64,000 nucleotides of DNA from Prevotella histicola JCM 15637 = DNF00424 (GTDB lineage: Bacteria > Bacteroidota > Bacteroidia > Bacteroidales > Bacteroidaceae), in assembly GCF_000613925.1 (NCBI RefSeq), contig NZ_BAJX01000008.1:1-64000 (forward strand), read 5' to 3'. Below are positions 54,099-61,753 of the stretch, one piece after another. The stretch's first letter is position 1. Every line of letters starts with the position of its first letter. A model generated the notes under the pieces. The model worked only from the letters and a program-made list of their open reading frames with translations. It was not told the DNA's origin and made no database searches. Position numbers and translations under genes: made by a program.

Positions 54099-56765
54099 AT
54101 GATGACAGCAAACGAAATCCGCGACTCTTATTTGAAGTTCTTTGAGTCGAAAGGACATGTTATCGTACCGTCTGCCCCAATGGTTATCAAGGACGACCCT
54201 ACGCTGATGTTTACTAATGCTGGTATGAACCAGTGGAAAGATATTATTCTTGGAACAAAGGAACCAGAGCCACGCCGTCGTACGGACTCACAGAAATGCT
54301 TGCGTGTAAGTGGTAAACATAACGACTTGGAAGAGGTGGGGCGTGATGCAGCACTTAGCCATCACACAATGTTTGAAATGTTGGGTAACTGGAGTTTTGG
54401 CGACTATTTCAAGGAAGGAGCTATTGATTATGCTTATGAGTACCTTGTTGATGTGTTGCATCTTGACCCTAAGGACCTTTACGTAACAGTCTTTGAAGGC
54501 GACAAGGCAGAAGGTATCTCACGTGATGATGAGGCTGCCAGCTACTGGGAGAAGCACTTCCCCAAGAATCATATTGTTAATGGTAACAAGCATGATAACT
54601 TCTGGGAGATGGGCGATACAGGTCCTTGTGGTCCATGTTCAGAGATTCATATTGACTTCCGTTCTGATGAAGAGAAGGCAAAGGTATCTGGAGAGGAGCT
54701 TGTAAACAAGGATCATCCACAGGTAATTGAGATATGGAACATCGTATTCATGCAGTTCAACCGTAAGGCTGATGGCAGTCTTGAACCTCTGAAGATGCAT
54801 GTAATTGATACGGGTATGGGTTTTGAACGTCTGGTTCGTTTGATGCAAGGCAAGAATTCAAACTATGATACCGATATCTTCACACCTGTAATTGAGGAGA
54901 TTGAGCGCTTATCAGGAAAGAAATACAACCACACTTTCCCAGAAGGTCCTAACGGTGAAGGCATCAATGAAGAGCAGAAGGTAGATATCGCTATGCGTGT
55001 TGTTGCCGATCATCTGCGTGCTGTTGCATTCTCCATTGCTGACGGTCAGTTGCCAAGCAATGTCAAAGCAGGTTATGTTATCCGTCGTATCCTTCGTCGT
55101 GCCGTGCGTTATGCTTATACGTTCCTCGGTCAGAAAGAAGCCTTTATGTACAAGCTGATCAATGTTTTGGTGCATGAGATGGGTGTCGCTTACCCCGAAT
55201 TGACTGCACAACGTGAGCTGATTGCACGTGTGATGAAGGAAGAGGAAGACTCTTTCCTCCGTACTTTGGATAAGGGTATTAGCCTGTTGAGTGGTGCTAT
55301 GGACGAGTTGAAGGCACACGGTAAGACCGAGTTGGATGGTAAAGAGGCTTTCCGTCTGTTTGACACCTATGGTTTCCCACTCGATTTGACAGAACTTATC
55401 TGTGGAGAGAATGGCTATACCGTTGATGAAAAGCAGTTCAATGAGGAGATGGCACAACAGAAAGCGCGTGCCCGTAATGCTGCTGTCGTTGAGAATGGTG
55501 ACTGGGAAGTGCTGCGTGAAGGCGAACAGGAGTTCGTTGGTTACGACTATACCGAGTATGAATGTCACATCCTCCGTTATCGTAAAGTGACACAGAAGAA
55601 GAATAGTTTCTACGAGCTTGTTCTTGACTACACACCATTCTATGGAGAGATGGGTGGCCAGGTTGGCGACCAAGGTGTACTTGTTAGCGAGGATGAGACC
55701 ATCAATGTCATCGATACTAAGCGTGAAAACAATCAAAGTATCCATATAGTAAAGGAATTACCAAAGAATGTTGAAGCCGACTTTATGGCTTGTGTGGATG
55801 TAGAGAAGCGTGATGCATCTGCTGCTAATCACACTGCGACTCACCTGTTGGACTATGCTTTGAAACAGGTTCTTGGTGATCATGCAGAGCAAAAAGGTTC
55901 TTACGTTAGTCCAGACACGCTCCGTTTTGACGTTTCTCACTTCCAGAAGATCACCGATGAGGAACTTCGCCAAGTGGAGAGACTTGTTAACGGAATGATT
56001 CGTGCTGATTTTCCTATGGACGAACACCGTGACACACCTATGGAAGAAGCAAAGAAGATGGGTGCTGTAGCCCTCTTCGGTGAGAAGTATGGCGATAAGG
56101 TTCGTGTTGTTCGCTTCGGTCCAAGTTGTGAGTTTTGTGGTGGTATCCACGCGAAATCAACAGGTCGTATCGGTTTCTTCAAGATTGTTGGAGAGAGCAG
56201 TGTGGCTGCTGGAGTACGCCGAATAGAAGCTATGACAGGTGAAACATGCGAGAATGCAATCTATGCACTCGAAGATACGCTGCGTGATTTGAAGGCAATG
56301 TTCAACAATGCTAAGGATCTTAAGGCTGTTCTCACCAAGTTTGTTGAGGAGAACGATGCCATGAAGAAGGAGGTAGAGCGCTTCCGTGCACAGGCTCTTG
56401 ACCGTGCTGCTAAGTCCTTGGTAGAGCGTGCTGAGACGATGAATGGTGTACATGTCGTTAAGGCAGTATTGCCAGTTGATCCTGCTTCAGCTAAGGATAT
56501 TGTTTTCAAGGTGCGTGAAGCATTACCAGAGAACTTGGTTTGTGTACTGGGATCAGTATATGAAAATCGTCCTTTACTGTCTATCATGCTCAGTGATGAT
56601 ATGGTAAAGAATCACGATCTCAATGCTGGTAAAATCATCCGTGAGGCTGCTAAGCTTATCAAAGGTGGTGGTGGTGGTCAGCCACACTACGCACAAGCTG
56701 GTGGTAAAGATGCTGATGGTATCAATGCGGCAGTTGAAAAAGTAGTGGAATTGCTCGGCTTATAA
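54099..56765 (+). CDS. alaS: Alanyl-tRNA synthetase
   Basis: Class II synthetase (888 residues) that charges tRNA-Ala. N-terminal catalytic motifs: [76 protein letters not shown]. The editing domain carries the zinc-binding HTATHLL motif ([12 protein letters not shown]) and [19 protein letters not shown]. The C-terminal glycine-rich motif [17 protein letters not shown] is complete. A second ATG three bases later is equally possible as start. Confidence 0.97.
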   Translation: MMTANEIRDSYLKFFESKGHVIVPSAPMVIKDDPTLMFTNAGMNQWKDIILGTKEPEPRRRTDSQKCLRVSGKHNDLEEVGRDAALSHHTMFEMLGNWSFGDYFKEGAIDYAYEYLVDVLHLDPKDLYVTVFEGDKAEGISRDDEAASYWEKHFPKNHIVNGNKHDNFWEMGDTGPCGPCSEIHIDFRSDEEKAKVSGEELVNKDHPQVIEIWNIVFMQFNRKADGSLEPLKMHVIDTGMGFERLVRLMQGKNSNYDTDIFTPVIEEIERLSGKKYNHTFPEGPNGEGINEEQKVDIAMRVVADHLRAVAFSIADGQLPSNVKAGYVIRRILRRAVRYAYTFLGQKEAFMYKLINVLVHEMGVAYPELTAQRELIARVMKEEEDSFLRTLDKGISLLSGAMDELKAHGKTELDGKEAFRLFDTYGFPLDLTELICGENGYTVDEKQFNEEMAQQKARARNAAVVENGDWEVLREGEQEFVGYDYTEYECHILRYRKVTQKKNSFYELVLDYTPFYGEMGGQVGDQGVLVSEDETINVIDTKRENNQSIHIVKELPKNVEADFMACVDVEKRDASAANHTATHLLDYALKQVLGDHAEQKGSYVSPDTLRFDVSHFQKITDEELRQVERLVNGMIRADFPMDEHRDTPMEEAKKMGAVALFGEKYGDKVRVVRFGPSCEFCGGIHAKSTGRIGFFKIVGESSVAAGVRRIEAMTGETCENAIYALEDTLRDLKAMFNNAKDLKAVLTKFVEENDAMKKEVERFRAQALDRAAKSLVERAETMNGVHVVKAVLPVDPASAKDIVFKVREALPENLVCVLGSVYENRPLLSIMLSDDMVKNHDLNAGKIIREAAKLIKGGGGGQPHYAQAGGKDADGINAAVEKVVELLGL

Positions 56766-56787
56766 TCACATTATTATATATCGGACA

Positions 56788-56827
56788 AATAGAGGATATT
56801 CCTGTTTTGGAGTATCCTCTATTTTTT
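56788..56827 (+). terminator. Terminator of alaS
   Basis: An 11-bp stem AATAGAGGATA (56788-56798) with TATCCTCTATT (56813-56823), followed by TTTTTATT, 23 bases after the stop. Confidence 0.92.
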
Positions 56828-57018
56828 ATTCTTCGTATTTATGGGCTCAATGGAGAATGAGTCGTCTGTCTATTCCCTTATATTCATAGTGTAAAACAGC
56901 TTTTTTATCTTGTCTTTAGTGGTTACTAATAATTCGTATTAATCTGAGTTTTAGCCTAAAAAGTTTCTTTGTTAGTAATCTTTAACGTTGTGAACTTGAC
57001 TTTGTTACGAATTAATCG

Positions 57019-57026
57019 TAAGTTTG
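57019..57026 (+). promoter_or_regulatory. -7 box of the BlaI-M56 operon
   Basis: TAAGTTTG with a CTTGAC about 20 bases upstream; 27-base leader to ATG 57053. Confidence 0.6.
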
Positions 57027-57052
57027 CAGCAGAATAATAGAAACGTATTTTG

Positions 57053-57418
57053 ATGATGGAAAAACTGACTAAGCAAGAAGAAGAAGTAATGTTGCATGTA
57101 TGGAAGTTGGGTAGTTGTACCACAAAAGAGATCCTTCAGCAGTTGGATGAGCCCCGTCCGCCTTATACAACGATAGCTTCTGTGATGAATAATCTAAAGC
57201 GAAAGGGTTATTTGAATGCAGAACAGCACGGTCTTACGTATCATTTTTCGCCACGGATAGCCCAGTCTGAATATAAATCTGATTTCATGCGTAGTTTTGT
57301 TGGTAATTACTTTAAGAATTCTTTCCGTGAGATGGTTTCATTTTTTGCGAAAGAAGAGGATCTCTCTCCTGAAGATTTGAAAGAAATTATCAATGAGATA
57401 GAAAGCGGCAACGACTAA
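57053..57418 (+). CDS. BlaI/MecI-family repressor
   Basis: A 121-residue winged-helix repressor: LTKQEEEVMLHVWKLGSCTT, KEILQQL, PPYTTIASVMNNLKRKGYLN (recognition helix and wing) and a C-terminal dimerisation helix with the usual acidic end. In beta-lactamase systems such repressors are cut by a partner M56 peptidase. The next gene, 72 bases on, encodes an M56 protein, so the pair is a BlaI/BlaR1-like module. No beta-lactamase is near. Confidence 0.92.
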   Translation: MMEKLTKQEEEVMLHVWKLGSCTTKEILQQLDEPRPPYTTIASVMNNLKRKGYLNAEQHGLTYHFSPRIAQSEYKSDFMRSFVGNYFKNSFREMVSFFAKEEDLSPEDLKEIINEIESGND

Positions 57419-57490
57419 GCTTATCAGGTGAAGGGAGAACTCCTACAGAACAAACCGATATTATTTACCTAAAATATAACATACAGAGCC

Positions 57491-58924
57491 ATGTATTTTT
57501 TGAAGTTAAATATAGCATTTATCATCCTATTTGCTTTTTATAAGCTAGTATTTTCGAATGATACTTTTTTCTCTTGGAGAAGGATTTCACTGTTGGGACT
57601 GTATGTTGTTGCCCTCTTAGTGCCAGGCTTAAACTGTTCTTATTGGTTGAATAAGAGCGTGGAAATGTCCTCTGTGGCTAATGAATATGCCAACGTTGTA
57701 CTTCCTGTAGTGACTATAACACCCAATAATGGCACATTACAGAATTGGGAAGCTATCGTTACAATAGCTTATTGTGTGGTAGCTTCACTATTGTTTTTAC
57801 GCTTTTTGTGGCAGTTGTTTTCCATATTTATGCTAAGACGCAGATGTAAAACAGAAGAAGTGTGTGGCGAAAAGGTTTATTTATTAGATCAAGGAGAAGG
57901 TCCATTCTCATTCTTCAGTTGGATTTTTATGGACCCAAAGAGGCATAACCCAAAGGAATTAGACGAAATTATCACACATGAATTGCTTCATTGTCGACAA
58001 TATCATTCCCTTGATATTCTTATTACGGAGCTGTTTTCCATTGCTTTTTGGATAAATCCATTTGTCTGGTTACTGAAACGAGAAGTGAGATTAAACCTTG
58101 AATTCCTTGCGGATAACAGTGTCTTGACGAGTGGTCTTGATAGTAAGGAATACCAATACCACCTGTTAGGGTTGGCTTATAGAAAGAATGTAGCTACAAT
58201 TTCAAATAATTTTAATGTTTTACCTCTTAAGAAACGTATTAAGATGATGAATAAAAAACGAACCAAAGGAGTTGCGAAAGCAAAGTATGTACTCTGTATT
58301 CCAATGGCAGTCATGCTGCTTGTTGTGAGTAATGTTGAGATTATTGCGCGTGAGATTGCAGCTGCTGCGAATGACAGAGAAGTACCAATAGTCAGAGTTG
58401 AAAGGCAAGTCACTAAACCATTGACGACTCTGGAAGAAAAATCTATAAAGGTTGTGAGCAATGATATGCCTTCTTCTATAGAGAAAGAGACGGTAGAGAA
58501 GGAGACTGTTGTACCACAGGTGAAGGAGAATGAACCGTCAGCTGTGACGGATGACGAGTCCTTTGTGGAGTCGCCAGAAGATGAACTGACTGATCAAACG
58601 CAAAAGAAAGGGAAGCAGGTAGTCTATACTGTTTCTGAAGAAATGCCTACTTTCAAAGGGAATTTGCTATCATGGCTGGCAGAAAACATAAAGTATCCTG
58701 TTGAAGCAGCAAGCAATGGTGAACAAGGAACAGTAATAGTGAAATACATCATCACCGCCAATGGTGAGGTAAAGGATCCTGTTATCGTACGCTCAATATC
58801 TCCTTCACTTGATAAGGAAGCGCTGCGTGTTGTCTCTGTAATGCCAAGATGGAACCCTGGAAAGAACAAGGGAAAGGCTGTTTCGGTGTACTATACTATA
58901 CCTGTTCGCTTTAAATTGCAATAA
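57491..58924 (+). CDS. BlaR1-like M56 membrane metallopeptidase with C-terminal TonB domain
   Basis: A 477-residue protein. Three membrane helices (LNIAFIILFAFYKLVF; ISLLGLYVVALLVPG; AYCVVASLLFLRFLWQLF) precede the M56 peptidase domain with zinc motif HELLH at residues 163-167 (ITHELLHCRQYHSLD) and downstream glutamate region LNLEFLADNSVL. A fourth helix (VLCIPMAVMLLVVSNVEIIA) leads to an acidic periplasmic linker and a TonB C-terminal domain (MPTFKGNLLSWLAENIKYPV; GTVIVKYIITANGEVKDP; VYYTIPVRFKLQ). BlaR1 has a penicillin-sensor domain at that place; here it is replaced by TonB-like sequence. Likely target of proteolysis is the adjacent BlaI-type repressor. Confidence 0.9.
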   Translation: MYFLKLNIAFIILFAFYKLVFSNDTFFSWRRISLLGLYVVALLVPGLNCSYWLNKSVEMSSVANEYANVVLPVVTITPNNGTLQNWEAIVTIAYCVVASLLFLRFLWQLFSIFMLRRRCKTEEVCGEKVYLLDQGEGPFSFFSWIFMDPKRHNPKELDEIITHELLHCRQYHSLDILITELFSIAFWINPFVWLLKREVRLNLEFLADNSVLTSGLDSKEYQYHLLGLAYRKNVATISNNFNVLPLKKRIKMMNKKRTKGVAKAKYVLCIPMAVMLLVVSNVEIIAREIAAAANDREVPIVRVERQVTKPLTTLEEKSIKVVSNDMPSSIEKETVEKETVVPQVKENEPSAVTDDESFVESPEDELTDQTQKKGKQVVYTVSEEMPTFKGNLLSWLAENIKYPVEAASNGEQGTVIVKYIITANGEVKDPVIVRSISPSLDKEALRVVSVMPRWNPGKNKGKAVSVYYTIPVRFKLQ

Positions 58925-59030
58925 GATTTATAACTTGGTTTCCATGAGACTGGGCTGTAAAGCTGATCGCCTCATGGAAATCCTGTCTTAAATGTATGGT
59001 GATTTGTTAACTTTAAATGTATTTTGTACT

Positions 59031-59984
59031 ATGCGAAAGCTCTTTCTGTTCCTTCTGATCTTATTCATAGTTCCCTTGCATGTGGCAGCACAGAGTTATC
59101 AAAGGTCGCTTGACCGGGGCGACAGTTGTATGAAAGTGTATGATTATTATAATGCTTTGTCATTCTATAAGCAGGCACAGAAGCAACGTAATGACAATAT
59201 AATCAAGATGAAAATCGCCAGTTGTTATTACTTTCGTGCATCATATAAGCAATGTATTGGTCTTCTTAAGACTGTATCAACGGACAGTTTAACCCATGAT
59301 TCGTTCCGTGAACTGTATTATTCTTTGGGTGCTATAGGCGATGTTGCCCATCAGGTGTTCTACGGGATGACATTAGTGAGAACCTTTCCAAGGGATAGTC
59401 ATATAGTAGCCGACCTCATGAATGTTCTTGTAAGTCCTGATTATGATCATTCAGATATGGCAATCTATTATGGAGAAGACTATTGCAAAACAGATTCTTT
59501 CAATACAGAAGTGAATCGTGCCTTGGGAGAAGTGTATTTCATGGAGCGTAAATTCGAGCAGTGTATCAACACTTATAGAAGAGTTTTTGCCGTTGGTGAC
59601 ACGACTTATAATTCACTTTATTACACAGCAGGAGCTTTTGCATATATGGAGAGACTTGATTCTGCCGTGTATTACTTTGCCAAAGCTGTGAAGATGAAGC
59701 CTAAGATGGCTGTGGGATTATATAGATTAGGAGTGGCGGAGACCCAACTTGGGCGTTATGAGGATGCTGTCTTACATTTGAAAAAGGCAGCAGAACTCTA
59801 TGAACCCGATAAGTCACTTATGTTCACAATATATAAGAATATGGGGGAGTCAAGGCTCTGTCAGAAGAACTTTAAGGAGGCTTATCTCTATTGGGGATAT
59901 GCTTTAGCTTACGTGGATGATAATGACTTGGCTGAAAAACGAAAGGTTTTGGGGAAACGAATTGGTGCTTCTTTTGTGAAATAA
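59031..59984 (+). CDS. Secreted TPR-repeat protein
   Basis: A 317-residue protein; start at 59031 places the signal peptide (LFLFLLILFIVPLHVAAQS) at the N-terminus. At least five helical TPR-like repeats follow (YYNALSFYKQAQKQRNDN; ALGEVYFMERKFEQCINTYR; AGAFAYMERLDSAVYYFAKA; LYRLGVAETQLGRYEDAVLH; MGESRLCQKNFKEAYLYWGY). Probably a periplasmic scaffold for protein complexes; partners unknown. It follows the M56 gene by 106 bases containing only a 10-bp inverted repeat (58939-58980) without a T run. Confidence 0.85.
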   Translation: MRKLFLFLLILFIVPLHVAAQSYQRSLDRGDSCMKVYDYYNALSFYKQAQKQRNDNIIKMKIASCYYFRASYKQCIGLLKTVSTDSLTHDSFRELYYSLGAIGDVAHQVFYGMTLVRTFPRDSHIVADLMNVLVSPDYDHSDMAIYYGEDYCKTDSFNTEVNRALGEVYFMERKFEQCINTYRRVFAVGDTTYNSLYYTAGAFAYMERLDSAVYYFAKAVKMKPKMAVGLYRLGVAETQLGRYEDAVLHLKKAAELYEPDKSLMFTIYKNMGESRLCQKNFKEAYLYWGYALAYVDDNDLAEKRKVLGKRIGASFVK

Positions 59985-60001
59985 ATTCATAGTTGGTTTT
60001 T

Positions 60002-60240
60002 AATAGGGCATCTATTGCATTCTAAAAGGGCGTCTTTTGCATTGTAAAAGATGCCCTTTTGATGTGTAAAAGGTGCCCTTTTGCATTGTAAAAGATGCCC
60101 TTTTACAAGCCCCTTTGTAACTGTTTGATAATCTGGATACTACAAAGTGCGAAAAAGATGACCATCCTCTGTTTTGGTCTTCCTGGTGTATTTGGTAATG
60201 TAAGATCATTTTATCATTGCTAATACCTGCTCACCTATGT
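60002..60240 (+). repeat. 22-bp palindrome array, family A copy 3, with conserved tail
   Basis: Five units start at 60002 (degenerate, AATAGGGCATCTATT), 60024, 60046, 60068 and 60090; arms AAAAG/CTTTT as in copies 1 and 2. The tail from 60108 (AAGCCCCTTTGTAACTGTTT, later TGTAAGATCATTTTATCATT and CTCACCTATG) matches copy 2. It starts 18 bases after the TPR gene stop. Confidence 0.88.
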
Positions 60241-60305
60241 TTCTTCACATCCTTTCGCATGTTACTTTTTTTTATCTAAAACTTGTCCTTTTTGTTTATT
60301 ATTTA

Positions 60306-60313
60306 TATCTTTG
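60306..60313 (+). promoter_or_regulatory. -7 box of the DUF1648 gene
   Basis: TATCTTTG with a TTG 20 bases upstream (60283-60285); 65-base leader. Confidence 0.65.
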
Positions 60314-60378
60314 TAGCGTAGAGATCATTAAGAAATCGTTATTTCTGGTGGTATTCAATCTACTTTATAAAAACCTAA

Positions 60379-60849
60379 ATGTTTATAAACAGTCGTAACA
60401 TGATAAGCAGAATCATCTCGACAGCAATCGTTGTTGTCACCTCAATTATAGCCTTGATGTGTGCATTAAGTGGTCCCGATCAGATTATTCTCCATTGGAA
60501 TCTGTCTGGTGATGTGGACAGTTATGGTCCTAAATACTTGATCCTTACGCTTCCTATCATCTCGTTTGTTATTTTCCTAATGATGATAGCCAAAGAGAAG
60601 ACTCCCAGTGACAGAGGTTCTTTGAGGGCATTGATGCGTACGGAACAGTATAACAGTAAACATGCAAAGGTTATTCGGATAATAACCCCATTGTTACTCT
60701 TGGCGATTTTGTATGTAACAGCGTGCTCAGCAGGCTTGTTTAGGATGTGTACTATGATCCCTTTTGCGATTGTTATCTTAGTGGCAATCATTTGTATTTA
60801 TATGTCTCATAAGTCTGGACATACTGAAGACGGCAGTATGGTTCGCTGA
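60379..60849 (+). CDS. DUF1648-domain membrane protein
   Basis: A 156-residue inner-membrane protein with four hydrophobic helices (IISTAIVVVTSIIALMCAL; LILTLPIISFVIFLMMIA; IITPLLLLAILYVTACSAG; IPFAIVILVAIICIYM). Between helix 1 and 2 stands PDQIILHWNLSGDVDSYGPK, the DUF1648 signature (P-x-HWN-x-G-D). This domain also occurs in SdpI-type immunity proteins, but only the first half is present here. A second in-frame ATG at 60400 is possible. Confidence 0.8.
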   Translation: MFINSRNMISRIISTAIVVVTSIIALMCALSGPDQIILHWNLSGDVDSYGPKYLILTLPIISFVIFLMMIAKEKTPSDRGSLRALMRTEQYNSKHAKVIRIITPLLLLAILYVTACSAGLFRMCTMIPFAIVILVAIICIYMSHKSGHTEDGSMVR

Positions 60850-60909
60850 TGAGGGGATGAGAACGTCACTTATTGAGTGGGTAAAAACACCAAAAATCAA
60901 TCTGTTTAT

Positions 60910-60940
60910 TTTGCCTTTTGCCTGATTTAATGTATCTTTG
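60910..60940 (+). promoter_or_regulatory. Promoter of the 60946 gene, nearly leaderless
   Basis: TTTG at 60910-60913, a 19-base spacer and TATCTTTG at 60933-60940: full consensus. The ATG at 60946 is only 5 bases past the box, so the mRNA should start at the initiation codon. Confidence 0.75.
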
Positions 60941-60945
60941 TGGCT

Positions 60946-61593
60946 ATGAACGCACAAGAAGCACAGAACATTAAATGGAGTGAAAACATCATCATTGCAG
61001 ATGGTGATTATATTGATCATGTAGCTTTCGACATTATCGTGAACTTTGAGCGCATGTTAGATCGGCGTATCCCTGCAGCTGATTTCAGTCAGTGGGCAGT
61101 GGATGTAGCGCTTGACGGTCGGCTGAAACCAGGGGATCACGAAACGCAAGTGGTTCTTCTGCACGATAAAAAGAATCTGAAGTTGGAGAATTTTGCTCCT
61201 TCTGATTATGAAAAAGAACTCAATGGACAGGCGTTTAGAGATGGTCACTTCGGAGAGTTTATCATCAATAGTATAGCAACTGGTGATGAACATACCGCGA
61301 AGGAAGCAGTATTGCTCGACCTTCTTAAGACACTTTGCAATCATGAAGAGGTTAAACGTATCATGATTGTGCCGAATGCAGAGGATGCTTCGCTGCTGAA
61401 TAGTATTCGTTCAACCCTCAGGGACGTGGATGATGAGCTAAAGCACATCACATTGTTTGCCATGCAACCGATAGAAGGTGGCAACTTCAAGCAAGCAATT
61501 TTGGGGTATTCGATAATGCATGCAATGGGGATTAACGGAATAGAAGCCTCCCCAAGCCCCTCCGAAGGAGGGGATGTTTACCTAGCGGAATAG
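60946..61593 (+). CDS. Hypothetical protein with a C-terminus rewritten by a repeat
   Basis: A 215-residue soluble protein without signal or helix. It starts MNAQEAQNIKWSENIIIADG and has alternating strands and helices (DETQVVLLHDKK-like stretch HETQVVLLHDKKNL; EVKRIMIVPNAEDASLL; LKHITLFAMQPIEGGNFK). I do not recognise the family. The last ~15 residues (EASPSPSEGGDVYLAE) are translated from the REP-like repeat at 61545, so the native end was probably near MHAMGING and has been replaced by repeat insertion. Confidence 0.75.
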   Translation: MNAQEAQNIKWSENIIIADGDYIDHVAFDIIVNFERMLDRRIPAADFSQWAVDVALDGRLKPGDHETQVVLLHDKKNLKLENFAPSDYEKELNGQAFRDGHFGEFIINSIATGDEHTAKEAVLLDLLKTLCNHEEVKRIMIVPNAEDASLLNSIRSTLRDVDDELKHITLFAMQPIEGGNFKQAILGYSIMHAMGINGIEASPSPSEGGDVYLAE

Positions 61594-61690
61594 GAAACAT
61601 TCCCCCAAATCATCTAAGAAGGGGATATACTTAGCAGTATAAAAGCCTCCTTAGAATCCCTCCAAAGGAAAGTATATGCTTAGTAAATAG
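61545..61690 (+). repeat. Left flank of the DUF559 element: GC hairpin plus degenerate ~47-bp tandem units
   Basis: 61545-61573 is a 29-base sequence (AGCCTCCCCAAG then CCCCTCCGAAGGAGGGG) that recurs perfectly inverted at 62235-62263. It is followed by two degenerate ~47-base units that share TATACTTAGCAGTATAAAAG / TATATGCTTAGTAAATAGAG and C-rich starts (TTCCCCCAAATC; AATCCCTCC). A further hairpin-like piece (CACCCTCTTCC...GGAGTGTGGGG) lies at about 61788-61818. Confidence 0.8.
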
Positions 61691-61753
61691 AGCCTTATAT
61701 TGTTCCTTTGGAAAATGAAGAGGTAAAGGTAATGGAAGAAGACATAGGTCATT

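Noticed and set aside
54912-55745. 277-codon open frame opposite alaS
   Set aside because: alaS is unmistakable and complete on the plus strand; the opposite frame is a codon-bias artefact.
57053-58924. Beta-lactam resistance locus
   Set aside because: The repressor and M56 peptidase are BlaI/BlaR1-like, but there is no penicillin-sensor domain and no beta-lactamase gene nearby.
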